Part shown: positions 1 through 9,787 of the stretch, in pieces
How the letters are laid out: every line of letters starts with the position of its first letter
Numbering within the stretch: the first letter of the stretch is position 1
From: Synechococcus sp. KORDI-52
Lineage (GTDB): Bacteria > Cyanobacteriota > Cyanobacteriia > PCC-6307 > Cyanobiaceae
DNA: 64,000 nt
NCBI RefSeq assembly: GCF_000737595.1
Contig: NZ_CP006271.1
Span: 310,001 to 374,000 of the forward strand
Direction of reading: 5' to 3'
The notes under the pieces: generated by a model
What the model was told of the DNA's origin: nothing
What the model saw: the letters and a program-made list of their open reading frames with translations, nothing else
Databases searched by the model: none
Translations under genes and position numbers: made by a program

Positions 1-288
1 ATGGCAATGGAGCACCGCCCCGAGCTCAGGGCGGGCAGCGAGCACATCGGCATGAAGGCGCCATTCCGAGGACGGACGCCGGCCAGCGTCCTGCAACGGC
101 TGGCCCTGCCAATTGATCGCCACGAGGTCACTCGGCCCCATGTGTTCGTAAGGAAGCGAGCTGGGAGTGATCAACAAACCCCCAGGACAACGCACCGAGA
201 GATTGCCGGAGGTGCCCTGGTTGAGACCCGAGGCATTCATGCGCCGGGCCACGGCCACCAGATGCTCCCGGAGGGCCTGGTCAGTCAT
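1..288 (-). CDS. Class II aldolase/adducin family protein, N-terminal part
   Basis: This gene runs off the left edge, so only the first 96 residues are visible. The start ATG at 288 overlaps the mtnA stop by 8 bases, so the two are probably translated together. The segment GLNQGTSGNLSVR (residues 21-33) followed by LLITPSSLPY is the phosphate-binding N-terminus of class II aldolases. The His-Cys-His at the window edge fits the zinc-binding HxH pair. Next to mtnA, the candidates are methylthioribulose-1-phosphate dehydratase (MtnB) or the related aldolase that cleaves 5-methylthioribulose/5-deoxyribulose 1-phosphate to DHAP and an aldehyde. The GLNQGTSGN form looks more like fuculose-phosphate aldolase than MtnB, but the rest of the gene is needed to decide. 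An in-frame ATG at 294 is an alternative start. Confidence 0.85.
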   Translation of the reverse strand, partial: MTDQALREHLVAVARRMNASGLNQGTSGNLSVRCPGGLLITPSSLPYEHMGPSDLVAINWQGQPLQDAGRRPSSEWRLHADVLAARPELGAVLHCH

Positions 289-1381
289 CGGCATAAAGCC
301 CCCGAAGACCCGCTTCACTGGCCTCCGCCACACCCCGTTCCGTGATCAAGCCCGTCACCAGGCGAGCAGGGGTGACATCAAAAGCGGGGTTAAAGCCAGG
401 GCTGCCGTTGGGGGTGAGCTGCACGCTTGTCATCACTCCCGCTGGATCCAGGCCCTGAATATGCGTCACTTCAGCCTCAGAGCGGGCCTCGATCGGGATG
501 CCATTCACCCCGTCATCAATGGCCCAGTCGATCGTGGAAGCCGGCAACGCCACATAAAAAGGCACCTGGTTGTCGCGAGCCGCCAAGGCTTTGAGATACG
601 TGCCGATCTTGTTGCAGACATCACCACGGCGGGTGGTGCGATCAGTGCCCACGATCACGGCATCCACCTGACCGTGCTGCATGAGGTGTCCCCCTGCATT
701 GTCGACCACCACCGTGTGTGGCACCCCCTCCCGACTCAACTCATAGGCGGTGAGTGAAGCCCCCTGATTGCGCGGGCGCGTTTCGTCGACCCACACATGA
801 ATGTTCAGGCCGGCGCGATGGGCCTTGTAGATCGGCGCCAAGGCCGTTCCCCAGTCCACCGTGGCCAACCAACCGGCATTGCAGTGGGTCAACACATGAA
901 ACGGTTCGACCTGGCGCGCCTGTGGGCGAGCCTCCGCGAGCCGCTGAAAGATCGCCAGGCCGTGATCGCCGATCGCTGCGCACATGCCCACATCTTCATC
1001 AGCGATCCGCGCCGCCTCTGCTTTTGCCGCCTCAGCCCGTTGCTCCTCAGGCAACGCCATCACCAGATCCCGCACCCGCTCCAGAGCCCAGCGCAGATTG
1101 ACCGCGGTGGGACGGGTGGCGTTGAGCTGATCAAAAGCAGTCTGAAGAGCGGCATCGGAGGGATCCGCCTGCAAGGCCAGCATCAAGCCATAGGCCCCTG
1201 TCACCCCAATCAACGGAGCACCACGCACCACCATCGTGCGGATGGCATGGGCAGCATCGTTACAGGTGCGAAGCGTGGAGGTCGTGAAGCGATGGGGCAG
1301 CAGGGTCTGATCAATCACCCCAACGGAACATCCATCACTCTCCAGCCAGATGGTGCGCCAGGCCTTGCCATCGATGTTCAT
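281..1381 (-). CDS. mtnA: S-methyl-5-thioribose-1-phosphate isomerase
   Basis: This enzyme isomerises 5-methylthioribose 1-phosphate to the ribulose form in salvage of methylthioadenosine, a by-product of SAM use. The 366-residue length is normal. Visible signatures are RGAPLIGVTGAYG (53-65), HCNAGWLATVDWGTALAPIY with the expected catalytic Cys at 167, DETRPRNQGASLTAYEL (199-215), and VGTDRTTRRGDVCNKIGTY with the catalytic Asp at 247. It is translationally overlapped with the downstream class II aldolase, which supports a shared salvage route. The first residues MNIDGKAWRTIWLE match the family N-terminus, so the 1381 start is reasonable. About 100 bp separate it from the divergent GtrA-fusion gene and probably hold both promoters. 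Confidence 0.95.
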   Translation of the reverse strand: MNIDGKAWRTIWLESDGCSVGVIDQTLLPHRFTTSTLRTCNDAAHAIRTMVVRGAPLIGVTGAYGLMLALQADPSDAALQTAFDQLNATRPTAVNLRWALERVRDLVMALPEEQRAEAAKAEAARIADEDVGMCAAIGDHGLAIFQRLAEARPQARQVEPFHVLTHCNAGWLATVDWGTALAPIYKAHRAGLNIHVWVDETRPRNQGASLTAYELSREGVPHTVVVDNAGGHLMQHGQVDAVIVGTDRTTRRGDVCNKIGTYLKALAARDNQVPFYVALPASTIDWAIDDGVNGIPIEARSEAEVTHIQGLDPAGVMTSVQLTPNGSPGFNPAFDVTPARLVTGLITERGVAEASEAGLRGLYADD

Positions 1382-1479
1382 CGGCTGCAGATCAGCGGTG
1401 AATGCACCATGCTGCCTCCGATGAGAACGATCCTGATGCGCTGCGATCGCGCCCAGCTGATGAAGCAGTTGTCGACCCG

Positions 1480-2694
1480 ATGAATCTGCCGGGGGCCCTG
1501 AACCGACTGGTGCGTTACGGCTCCATCGGCTTCATCGCCGCCGCTGTGCACATCGGCGTCCTGCTGCTACTGGGCTCTTGGATGAGCCTGAGCCTGGCCA
1601 ACCCCATCGCCTTCCTCGCCGCCTCGGTGGCGGGCTATCTCGGCCACGCTCTGTTCACCTTTCGGGACGAGACCGGCGGTCGCCAGTTCGCCCGTCGCTG
1701 GCTGCTGCTGCAATACGTGGTCAACATCAGCGTCTGCGCCTTGCTCCCGCTGCTCCAGGCACCAACCCTGGTGCTGGTGTTCACCCCCACGGTGCTGAAT
1801 GCCCTGATCTGGAGCCGAGCAGCACGCTTCAGCGCTCAAGCCCGTCAGCTCCACAACGGCCAACCACCACTGCTCCATGCCGACGATCTCGGCTTGGCTC
1901 GTGGCGTGGATGCGGCCATCGTCGATCTGGCCCGCAACGGACAGCTCCAAGGAGCCAGTCTTCTGGTGAATGGACCAAGTGCGGCCGACGCCATGCAGGC
2001 CTGGCGCGGGCTTACTGAACCCCCACCACTCACCCTCCACCTCTGCCTCAGCGAAGGGCATCGCCTGCCCACCTGCCCGGATCTGCCGACCGGATTCGGC
2101 ACCTTGTTGCTGGCCTCATTGCTGCCCTGGCAGCGCCGACGCATCGCCCCCCAGCTGCGCAGGGTTCTGCAGCAGCAGATCAGGCGCTACCGCCAACTGA
2201 CCGGGCCGGGGCAGATCCGCCTCGATGGCCACCAGCACATCCACCTCGTTCCCCTTGTGCTGGATGCCGTGCTGGATCTGGCCCGTTCTGAATCGATCAC
2301 CTGGGTGCGAACGACGCGGGAACCGCTGCCCGAGGGCTTGTCCCTGCGGCTGTGGTGGCGCAGCCTTCTGACAGGAGGGCTGCTCAAGTGGTGGGTCCTG
2401 CAGCTGCTGAGCGGGCTGGCCATCCCCCGCCTGCGCCGGGCCGGACTTGCCACCAACCGGCGCTTCGCCGGAGTGTTGTTCAGTGGATCGATGTTCGGAA
2501 CAGCGTTTCGCCGCAGCTGGGAAACGGCCTACAGCTCCGTCGCGATCGATCGTGCTGCACGAGCCGTTGTGCTGATCCACCCGGCCCTCCCCGATGCCGC
2601 TTCAGGCATGGATCAGGAGGCGTTTCAGCAATCTGTGACCTTTTTCCAGTCGGCCAACCGGCAAAAGGAGTGGGTTTCAGCGCAACAGCTCTGA
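1480..2694 (+). CDS. Fusion of a GtrA-like membrane domain and a ChbG/HpnK (YdjC)-type deacetylase domain
   Basis: Two families sit in one frame. Residues about 5-115 form a GtrA-like unit with four hydrophobic segments and the typical RYGSIGFIAAAVH start and AYLGHALFTFRD-like stretch (here GYLGHALFTFRD). GtrA proteins are thought to flip polyprenyl-linked sugars. From about residue 130 the protein has HADDLGLARGVDAAI and, later, LDGHQHIHLVP. These are the metal-binding ADD and HQH motifs of ChbG/HpnK/YdjC carbohydrate deacetylases. I chose ATG 1480 (MNLPGALNRLVRYGS) over 1402 because the extra 26 residues are not GtrA-like and lie over the divergent promoter region. The 3' end overlaps the opposing GT2 gene by 18 bp. 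The inferred role is modification and translocation of a lipid-linked sugar; the substrate is unknown. Confidence 0.85.
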   Translation: MNLPGALNRLVRYGSIGFIAAAVHIGVLLLLGSWMSLSLANPIAFLAASVAGYLGHALFTFRDETGGRQFARRWLLLQYVVNISVCALLPLLQAPTLVLVFTPTVLNALIWSRAARFSAQARQLHNGQPPLLHADDLGLARGVDAAIVDLARNGQLQGASLLVNGPSAADAMQAWRGLTEPPPLTLHLCLSEGHRLPTCPDLPTGFGTLLLASLLPWQRRRIAPQLRRVLQQQIRRYRQLTGPGQIRLDGHQHIHLVPLVLDAVLDLARSESITWVRTTREPLPEGLSLRLWWRSLLTGGLLKWWVLQLLSGLAIPRLRRAGLATNRRFAGVLFSGSMFGTAFRRSWETAYSSVAIDRAARAVVLIHPALPDAASGMDQEAFQQSVTFFQSANRQKEWVSAQQL

Positions 2695-3630
2695 AGCCTG
2701 ATGCACGGCTCGAACGAAGTAGTGCGGCCGCCGTTTGACATCGATGTAGATCCTGCCGATGTACTCCCCCAGCACACCGATGCCGATCAGCTGGATCCCC
2801 CCCAGAAACAGAACGGCAACAATCAATGAGGCATAACCCGGCAGGTCCACACCGAAAACCAGGGTGCGCAGCACAATCAGGGCGGCATAAACAAAACTCA
2901 GGAACGAGATCAGCACACCGATCACGCCCCACACCTTCAGCGGCTTCACCGTGAACGAAAAGATCCCGTCCAGGGCATAGCGCCAGAGCCTCAGAGAGCT
3001 CCAGGATGTGGCGCCACCGACGCGGGCCACACGGCTGTAGGTGATCTCCTCGCTGCGGTAACCGGTCCAGGGCATCAACCCCTTGGAAAAGCGGGTGGCC
3101 TCACGCAACCGCGTCACCGCCTCCACCACCGGAGCACTCAACAAGCGGAAGTCGCCAGCGCCCTCCTGAAGCTGGATCGAATCCACAAGGCGGTTGAACA
3201 CCCGATAGAACCAAGACGCCGTGGCCACCTTCACCAGCCCTTCGGCGTCGCGGTCATCACGCACCGCCGTGACCACTTCTGCACCGTTACGCCAGGCCTG
3301 CACCATGGCCGGAATCCGCTCCGGAGGGTGCTGAAGGTCGGAGTCGATCAGCACCGCAGCGGCACAGCGGCCGTTGGCGTAGTCGAGTCCCGCCAGCATC
3401 GCCGCCTCCTTGCCGAAATTGCGGGTGAGCTCCAGCAGCGTGACGGCCTGATCGGCATGGCTCTGCTGCCAGGCACGGATCACCGCCACCGTGGCATCGG
3501 AGGAACCATCATCGATCAGCAGCAGATGATCCACATCCGGCAAGGCCACAACCCGCTCGATGAAGGCGCTGATCACCTCGGCTTCGTTGAAGCAGGCCGC
3601 CACCACCCACACGTGCTCGCTGGCCATCAA
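2677..3630 (-). CDS. GT2-family membrane glycosyltransferase (GtrB/DPM1-like)
   Basis: The protein has 317 residues, with an N-terminal GT-A fold and two C-terminal membrane helices (about 230-258 and 266-292), as in bactoprenol-phosphate glucosyltransferases. It shows CFNEAEVI (13-20), the nucleotide-sugar motif LIDDGSSDATV (38-48), the DxD metal site in LIDSDLQHPPE (94-104) and FRLLSAPVV. The family transfers a sugar from UDP- or GDP-sugar to polyprenyl phosphate on the inner face of the cytoplasmic membrane. It converges on the GtrA-deacetylase fusion gene and overlaps its 3' end, so a GtrB/GtrA working pair is likely. Start 3630 is followed at once by a second ATG at 3627; either may be used. 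Confidence 0.9.
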   Translation of the reverse strand: MMASEHVWVVAACFNEAEVISAFIERVVALPDVDHLLLIDDGSSDATVAVIRAWQQSHADQAVTLLELTRNFGKEAAMLAGLDYANGRCAAAVLIDSDLQHPPERIPAMVQAWRNGAEVVTAVRDDRDAEGLVKVATASWFYRVFNRLVDSIQLQEGAGDFRLLSAPVVEAVTRLREATRFSKGLMPWTGYRSEEITYSRVARVGGATSWSSLRLWRYALDGIFSFTVKPLKVWGVIGVLISFLSFVYAALIVLRTLVFGVDLPGYASLIVAVLFLGGIQLIGIGVLGEYIGRIYIDVKRRPHYFVRAVHQASELLR

Positions 3631-3709
3631 TGCGCGGTCTGCAGTGTTTGGAACCGTAGGGCTCCCTGCTCAGTCATAGGCTCAGCCTGCTGACGCCCGA
3701 CCAACCGCC

Positions 3710-5134
<1,425 letters not shown>

Positions 5135-5155
5135 AGAATCAACAGCAGGTCATCT

Positions 5156-5878
5156 GTGATCATCAACCACTCGAAGAAATTCATATTTTTTGCCAACCGG
5201 AAAACGGCTTCAACATCAACAGCAATTGCGCTGTCGAGCAGCTGCAATCGAAAAGATGTCATTACACCTTTAGGTCGGGACGAAAAAATTCGAAGACAAC
5301 TTGGCTACCAGGGGCCCACAAATTACATCCCCTGGTGGAACAAAGTTAATTATTTTGCGATCAAAGCAAAATGCAAGTTACAAAAGAAAGGACTTAGCCC
5401 ATATCTTAAATCGATAGGACTGCACACACACATCGAAGCAACAACTGCTCTAAAAAAGAATTACATCGACGCATCAATGTTCGAGAGCTATTATAGCTTC
5501 TGTTTTATTCGAAACCCATGGGACCATGCCATTTCCAAATTTTTTGAACTCAAAAAAGACGAGAAATTGCAATCCCTCGACCTGGACACATTTATCGAGA
5601 GCGGTATGCTGGACAAATTCGCAAGGTCATGCCGATTAATCTACAGCGATCAAGGCGAAATTATCGTAAAACGCTTATATCGCTACGAGAATCTCCAGGA
5701 AGCAGTTGAAAGCATTTTCAACGATCTCAAGTTGACCGGAAACCCACAATTGCCAAGAGCCAAATCCAACTTAAGAACCGACAAAAGGCCCTACAGAGAC
5801 TTGCTAAATACCAATCAAAAAAATAAAATCGAACGCATCTTTGAACAAGAAATTGAATGGGGAGAATATCAATTTTGA
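5156..5878 (+). CDS. Sulfotransferase family protein, AT-rich and probably acquired
   Basis: This is a 240-residue soluble protein. The segment FFANRKTASTSTAIALSSS (about residues 11-29) resembles the 5'-phosphosulfate loop of PAPS-dependent sulfotransferases. FCFIRNPWDHAISKFFEL (about 120-137) matches their 3'-phosphate strand and helix, including the Arg-Asn-Pro-Trp pattern. The acceptor cannot be predicted; cell-surface glycans are the common target of this bacterial group. The start is GTG at 5156, as no upstream ATG is in frame. Base composition is clearly lower in GC than icd and glcF on either side, with many AAA and AAT codons, so I infer a horizontal insertion. About 120 bp after it are AT-rich and hold no gene I can see. 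Confidence 0.75.
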   Translation: MIINHSKKFIFFANRKTASTSTAIALSSSCNRKDVITPLGRDEKIRRQLGYQGPTNYIPWWNKVNYFAIKAKCKLQKKGLSPYLKSIGLHTHIEATTALKKNYIDASMFESYYSFCFIRNPWDHAISKFFELKKDEKLQSLDLDTFIESGMLDKFARSCRLIYSDQGEIIVKRLYRYENLQEAVESIFNDLKLTGNPQLPRAKSNLRTDKRPYRDLLNTNQKNKIERIFEQEIEWGEYQF

Positions 5879-5996
5879 AGACCTCAAGCACGCAAAGCAA
5901 GGGTGAAACCACCGCAACGCAGCAATCAATGCCCAGCGAGCAACGATTTTTTTTCAATCCCACCCGTCAGCGTGCTGCCAAATCCAGACTCATCGC

Positions 5997-7376
5997 ATGA
6001 GCCAGCCAGTCAGCTTCGAGCCTGAGGCCATCAGTCTCCCCGGACTCCCCGCCGGCGCCGCAGACCCTTGCGTGCACTGCGGCTTCTGCCTGCCCACCTG
6101 TGCAAGCTATCGCGTGCTGGCCAGTGAGATGGACTCCCCCCGCGGCCGCATCCACGCGCTGCGAGCAATCGAAGCCGGTGAACTGGAGCTGGATGCCACG
6201 GTGGCCAGCCATTTCGACACCTGCCTGGGCTGCTACGCCTGCGTGTCCGCCTGCCCCTCGGGGGTGCGCTACGACCAGCTGATTGAGGCCACCCGGCCCA
6301 AGCTGAATCAGGCCAATCACCGCAGCAGCTGGCAGATCAGCTTCCGCAAACTGCTGCTGCAGGTGCTGCCCTACCCCAAGCGGCTGCGGGCCCTGCTGCA
6401 ACCCCTGCGAGCCTATGCCGGCACACCGCTACAGGATCTGGCCCGCCGCTCCGGGCTCACCCGTCTGTTCGGCCCGGAGATCGAGGCGATGGAGCAGCTG
6501 CTGCCACCCCTGGTGCCGCAAAGCTTCAGCGACCACCTGGCCCAGATCAATCCCGCCAGCGGCGAACGCCGCGGCCGTGTGGCGCTGCTGCTGGGCTGCG
6601 TGCAGCGTTGCTTCGACCCCAGCGTCAGCACCGCAACGGTGAAGGTGCTGCAGGCCAACGGTTTTGAGGTGGTGATTCCGCCGGACCAGGGCTGCTGCGG
6701 CGCAGTGAGCCATCACCAGGGAGAGCTGGAACTCACCCGCAAACTCGCGAGGGAGTTGGTCCGCAGCATGAATGCGATCCAGGGGGAGCTGGATGCCGTG
6801 CTGGTGGCGGCCTCCGGCTGTGGCCACACAATGAAGGCCTACGGCGAGCTGCTAAACGGCAACGCTGCGTTCAAGGCTCCTGTGCTGGATGTGCAGGAAT
6901 TCCTGGCGGACCGCGGCCTCCTGGAGACGTTCCGGACCCAACTGCAACCGCTCCCCGGCGTCGTGGCCATGCATGACGCATGCCACATGATTCACGGCCA
7001 GGGGATCCAGGCCCAGCCCCGCCAGCTGCTGCGCGCCATCCCCGACGTTCAGCTGCGGGAAGCGACCGAAGCGGGGGTGTGCTGCGGCAGTGCCGGCATC
7101 TACAACCTGGTGCAGCCGGAGGAAGCCGCCGAACTGGGCCGGATCAAGGCCGATGACCTCAGTGGCTCCGGCGCTGCCCTGGTCGCCAGCGCCAACATCG
7201 GCTGCACCCTGCAACTGCGGCGGCACCTGGGCGATCGGGCCCGGGTGCAGCACCCGATGGAACTGCTGGCCGCCTCAGCCGGTCTCCATCCGCTGCCAGG
7301 CATCCCGCAAGGTCTCGGCAACGCCGAGATTGCCGGGGAACGTAAGAATCGGCAGTCCGCTGCAGGGCCCCGCTGA
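5997..7376 (+). CDS. glcF: Glycolate oxidase iron-sulfur subunit
   Basis: GlcF passes electrons from the FAD subunits of glycolate oxidase/dehydrogenase in photorespiration. Two ferredoxin-type 4Fe-4S motifs are intact: C25-C28-C31-C35 (CVHCGFCLPTC) and C75-C78-C81-C85 (CLGCYACVSAC). Two CCG domains follow, with DQGCCGAVSHHQGE and GVCCGSAGIYNLVQPE. The 459 residues are slightly long for the family. The last 30 or so, past HPMELLAASAG, lie over the 3' end of the opposing sugar-acid kinase gene (102-bp overlap) and look unconserved. The other oxidase-like subunit glcE lies beyond the inverted kinase gene, so the glc genes are not one transcript here. Confidence 0.93.
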   Translation: MSQPVSFEPEAISLPGLPAGAADPCVHCGFCLPTCASYRVLASEMDSPRGRIHALRAIEAGELELDATVASHFDTCLGCYACVSACPSGVRYDQLIEATRPKLNQANHRSSWQISFRKLLLQVLPYPKRLRALLQPLRAYAGTPLQDLARRSGLTRLFGPEIEAMEQLLPPLVPQSFSDHLAQINPASGERRGRVALLLGCVQRCFDPSVSTATVKVLQANGFEVVIPPDQGCCGAVSHHQGELELTRKLARELVRSMNAIQGELDAVLVAASGCGHTMKAYGELLNGNAAFKAPVLDVQEFLADRGLLETFRTQLQPLPGVVAMHDACHMIHGQGIQAQPRQLLRAIPDVQLREATEAGVCCGSAGIYNLVQPEEAAELGRIKADDLSGSGAALVASANIGCTLQLRRHLGDRARVQHPMELLAASAGLHPLPGIPQGLGNAEIAGERKNRQSAAGPR

Positions 7377-8621
7377 CGGCCGCACCAGCGACAGTCCCGG
7401 CAGCAGCTGCCCTTCCAACTGAACAGATTCGAGGGCCAGGCCCCGAGCCAGCAGCGTCTGGGTGGTGATCCCCCCTTTACTGATTAAGTAACCCAGATCA
7501 GGAGCGAGGGCGGCTGCCAGACGCCCCATCAAGGCAGCCAGAGCGGACGACAAGCGCCGGCCCTCGTGTTCCGAAGCGCAGCTCAGCTCACCACGGCTTG
7601 TGAACAGCACCGGAGTGGCTCCAGCCTTGAGCCTCTCCCGCAGCTGCTGGAACCAAACCCGCTCCAGATCCGCGAGCAGCAGATCAGGGGTCGGCCCCTC
7701 CAGCACCCGAGCGATGCGAGGCACCGGCAGCTCAACCCCTTGGCACGTCGGTTCCACCAGCAGCAGCTCCAGCTGCTGATCCGCCAAGGGCACGTGGGAG
7801 CCCACCATCACCAGGCCTGGCTTCGATGTGCCGTGGGCACCCCGTCTGCGCAATCCCACCAGACCCTCGGCATCCAACGGCGGCGGGCCAGGGTCTGCCA
7901 GCGCCCTCACCATGCTGGCGGCGGAACGGAACAGAAACCGTTTCTGCCCTTGCACGGCGCGCACCGCTGCAGCCAGAGCGGTGAGCTGCTCCTGACGTTC
8001 GGCATCCACCACCACCGCTGGATTTCCCTGCAGACGACGCAGGCGATCGATCAACAGCGGCAGACCAGCCCCACAGGCGGCATCAAGCTCCCGGCCACTG
8101 ATCCGCTGCACCGACCCCGCGGCAATGGCCCCATCGCTTTTTTCTTCCAACCAGCGGGCCAGATCACTGCTGCTGAAGCCGAACAGCCGGTCCTGAGCAA
8201 ACGGCGTGGTGTGCACCGGTTCGCCGTGGAGGAGATGCACCCCATTCACGGTGGTGCGGCCCCCTTCCAAAAAAGCCGGCACGTGAAAGGTGGCATCAAA
8301 GGGACCGAAGGCCGCCTGCAGTGCCTCAGGCTCCAGCACCCCATGGCCGCGAAGGGTTGAGTCCCCTCGACTCACCAGCAACACCTGATCACGCGCCAAT
8401 CCCTCCCGCTGCAGCGCCTGATCCAAAGCCACCGCAATGCTGCGGTTGCGTTCCGCGGCATCCATGGGCATCAGCGCCCGGGTGTCGGCCAGCAGAAACA
8501 GCAACGGGGAGGCATGACGCAACCCCCGCCGCAGGGTGTCGACATCCCAACGCAGCAGAAGCGGACAGCCGTGCACCGTCTGCGAGCCGGTGGGATCGTC
8601 ATCAATGACCACAACCTTCAT
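7275..8621 (-). CDS. Four-carbon acid sugar kinase family protein (DUF1537/OtnK-like)
   Basis: The family phosphorylates four-carbon sugar acids such as erythronate or threonate with ATP. Start ATG 8621 gives 448 residues and begins with the family's typical VVVIDDDPTGSQT. Other hallmarks are LLADTRALMPMDA, SRGDSTLRGHG, the VGSHVPLADQQLELL-like linker, LISKGGITTQTLLARGL and the ATP-site end GPCSGLPILTFPGNLG. It overlaps glcF by 102 bp tail to tail and starts only 14 bp from the divergent glcE start, so it is wedged between two glycolate genes. The real substrate is unknown. A link with glycolate or erythronate metabolism (for example a damaged Calvin-cycle sugar phosphate) is only inferred from position. 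Confidence 0.88.
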   Translation of the reverse strand: MKVVVIDDDPTGSQTVHGCPLLLRWDVDTLRRGLRHASPLLFLLADTRALMPMDAAERNRSIAVALDQALQREGLARDQVLLVSRGDSTLRGHGVLEPEALQAAFGPFDATFHVPAFLEGGRTTVNGVHLLHGEPVHTTPFAQDRLFGFSSSDLARWLEEKSDGAIAAGSVQRISGRELDAACGAGLPLLIDRLRRLQGNPAVVVDAERQEQLTALAAAVRAVQGQKRFLFRSAASMVRALADPGPPPLDAEGLVGLRRRGAHGTSKPGLVMVGSHVPLADQQLELLLVEPTCQGVELPVPRIARVLEGPTPDLLLADLERVWFQQLRERLKAGATPVLFTSRGELSCASEHEGRRLSSALAALMGRLAAALAPDLGYLISKGGITTQTLLARGLALESVQLEGQLLPGLSLVRPSAGPCSGLPILTFPGNLGVAETLRDAWQRMETG

Positions 8622-8635
8622 GGCACTATCGTGCC

Positions 8636-9787
8636 GTGAGCCATTCCCCAACCAGCCGCAGCGCTCTGATCGACCTGGTGCGCCAGTGGCATCAGAGCAG
8701 CACCCCCTGGAGTCCCAGTGGCCTGGGCACACGCCTGGACTGGGGCCCACCGCTGGATCCCCGCCATGAGGTGCTCTCCTGCCGTCATCTCAACCGGGTG
8801 ATCGACCATGCCGTGGACGATCTGACCATCACAGTGGAAGCCGGTCTGCCGCTGCAGGATCTGCAGGATCTGCTGGCGGAGCAGGGCCAATGGCTGCCGA
8901 TTGACTGGCCCCGGGCCGGTGCTCCCGGAAGCATCGGCGGCTTGGTGGCCCGTGGACTGGCGGGGGGACTTCGGCACCGCCACCTGGGAGTTCGCGATCA
9001 GATCATCGGCATCGGCCTGTTGCGAGCGGATGGCGTCGAAGCCCATGCCGGTGGACGGGTGGTGAAGAACGTGGCGGGTTACGACCTGATGCGCCTGCTC
9101 TGCGGCAGCTGGGGCAGCCTGGCGCTGATCACCGAACTCACCCTGCGGCTGCAACCCCTGCGCCCCGCCCGCAACGGTCTGCTCGTGCAAGGTGACCTGG
9201 AGGCCCAGGAGGCCTTCCGCAGCGAACTGCTGCGCTCCAGTCTGACGCCGGAACGCTTTGACTGGATCAACGGCGGCGACGGTGCCTGGCGGCTGCGACT
9301 GGTGGTGAGCAGCGTGTCGGACCAGGCGGTGGACGATCAGCTGAAGCAGCTCGAGGCGTTGGCGCTGAACCAGCAGCTCAGCGCCGAACGCCAGCCTTGC
9401 GCCGATGCCCTGACCACTCCCCTCGACGCCAGCCCCTCCGCGCAGCTGGTACGGCTGGTGCTGCCGCCGGCCCAGCTGCAGAGGCTGCTGCGGGATGAGG
9501 CCATGACGGCCCTGAAGCCATGGTGCTGGGAGCTGGCCGCTGGAGCCGGCTGTGGCGATGGCTGGTGCAATGCAGCAACACCGGATCACCAGCTGGACGC
9601 CCTGCGCCGCAGCGTGAGCCGCCTTGGCGGCGAAATGACGCTGTTGAAACGCGCCGCTAGATCAACTGTGCCGGCCTGGCTCGACCGTCCCTCCCGACCA
9701 CTGATCGAAGCGGTGAAACGCCAGTTCGACCCCAAACTGCAACTCAGCCGAGGCCGGCTGCCGGGGGTGGATCAGGAGACGCTGTAA
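8636..9787 (+). CDS. glcE: FAD-binding glycolate oxidase subunit, GlcE-like
   Basis: This is a 383-residue protein with a PCMH-type FAD domain in the first half: LSCRHLNRVIDHAVDD, TITVEAGLPLQDLQDLL and PGSIGGLVARGLAGGLRHRHLGVRDQI, then RVVKNVAGYDLMRLLCGSWG, a strong GlcE signature. Its role is in the glycolate dehydrogenase complex with GlcD and GlcF. GlcD is not in the window. The start is a GTG at 8636, 14 bp from the divergent kinase start; an earlier GTG at 8631 is out of frame. The 3' end overlaps the opposing mutarotase gene by 16 bp. Confidence 0.9.
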   Translation: MSHSPTSRSALIDLVRQWHQSSTPWSPSGLGTRLDWGPPLDPRHEVLSCRHLNRVIDHAVDDLTITVEAGLPLQDLQDLLAEQGQWLPIDWPRAGAPGSIGGLVARGLAGGLRHRHLGVRDQIIGIGLLRADGVEAHAGGRVVKNVAGYDLMRLLCGSWGSLALITELTLRLQPLRPARNGLLVQGDLEAQEAFRSELLRSSLTPERFDWINGGDGAWRLRLVVSSVSDQAVDDQLKQLEALALNQQLSAERQPCADALTTPLDASPSAQLVRLVLPPAQLQRLLRDEAMTALKPWCWELAAGAGCGDGWCNAATPDHQLDALRRSVSRLGGEMTLLKRAARSTVPAWLDRPSRPLIEAVKRQFDPKLQLSRGRLPGVDQETL

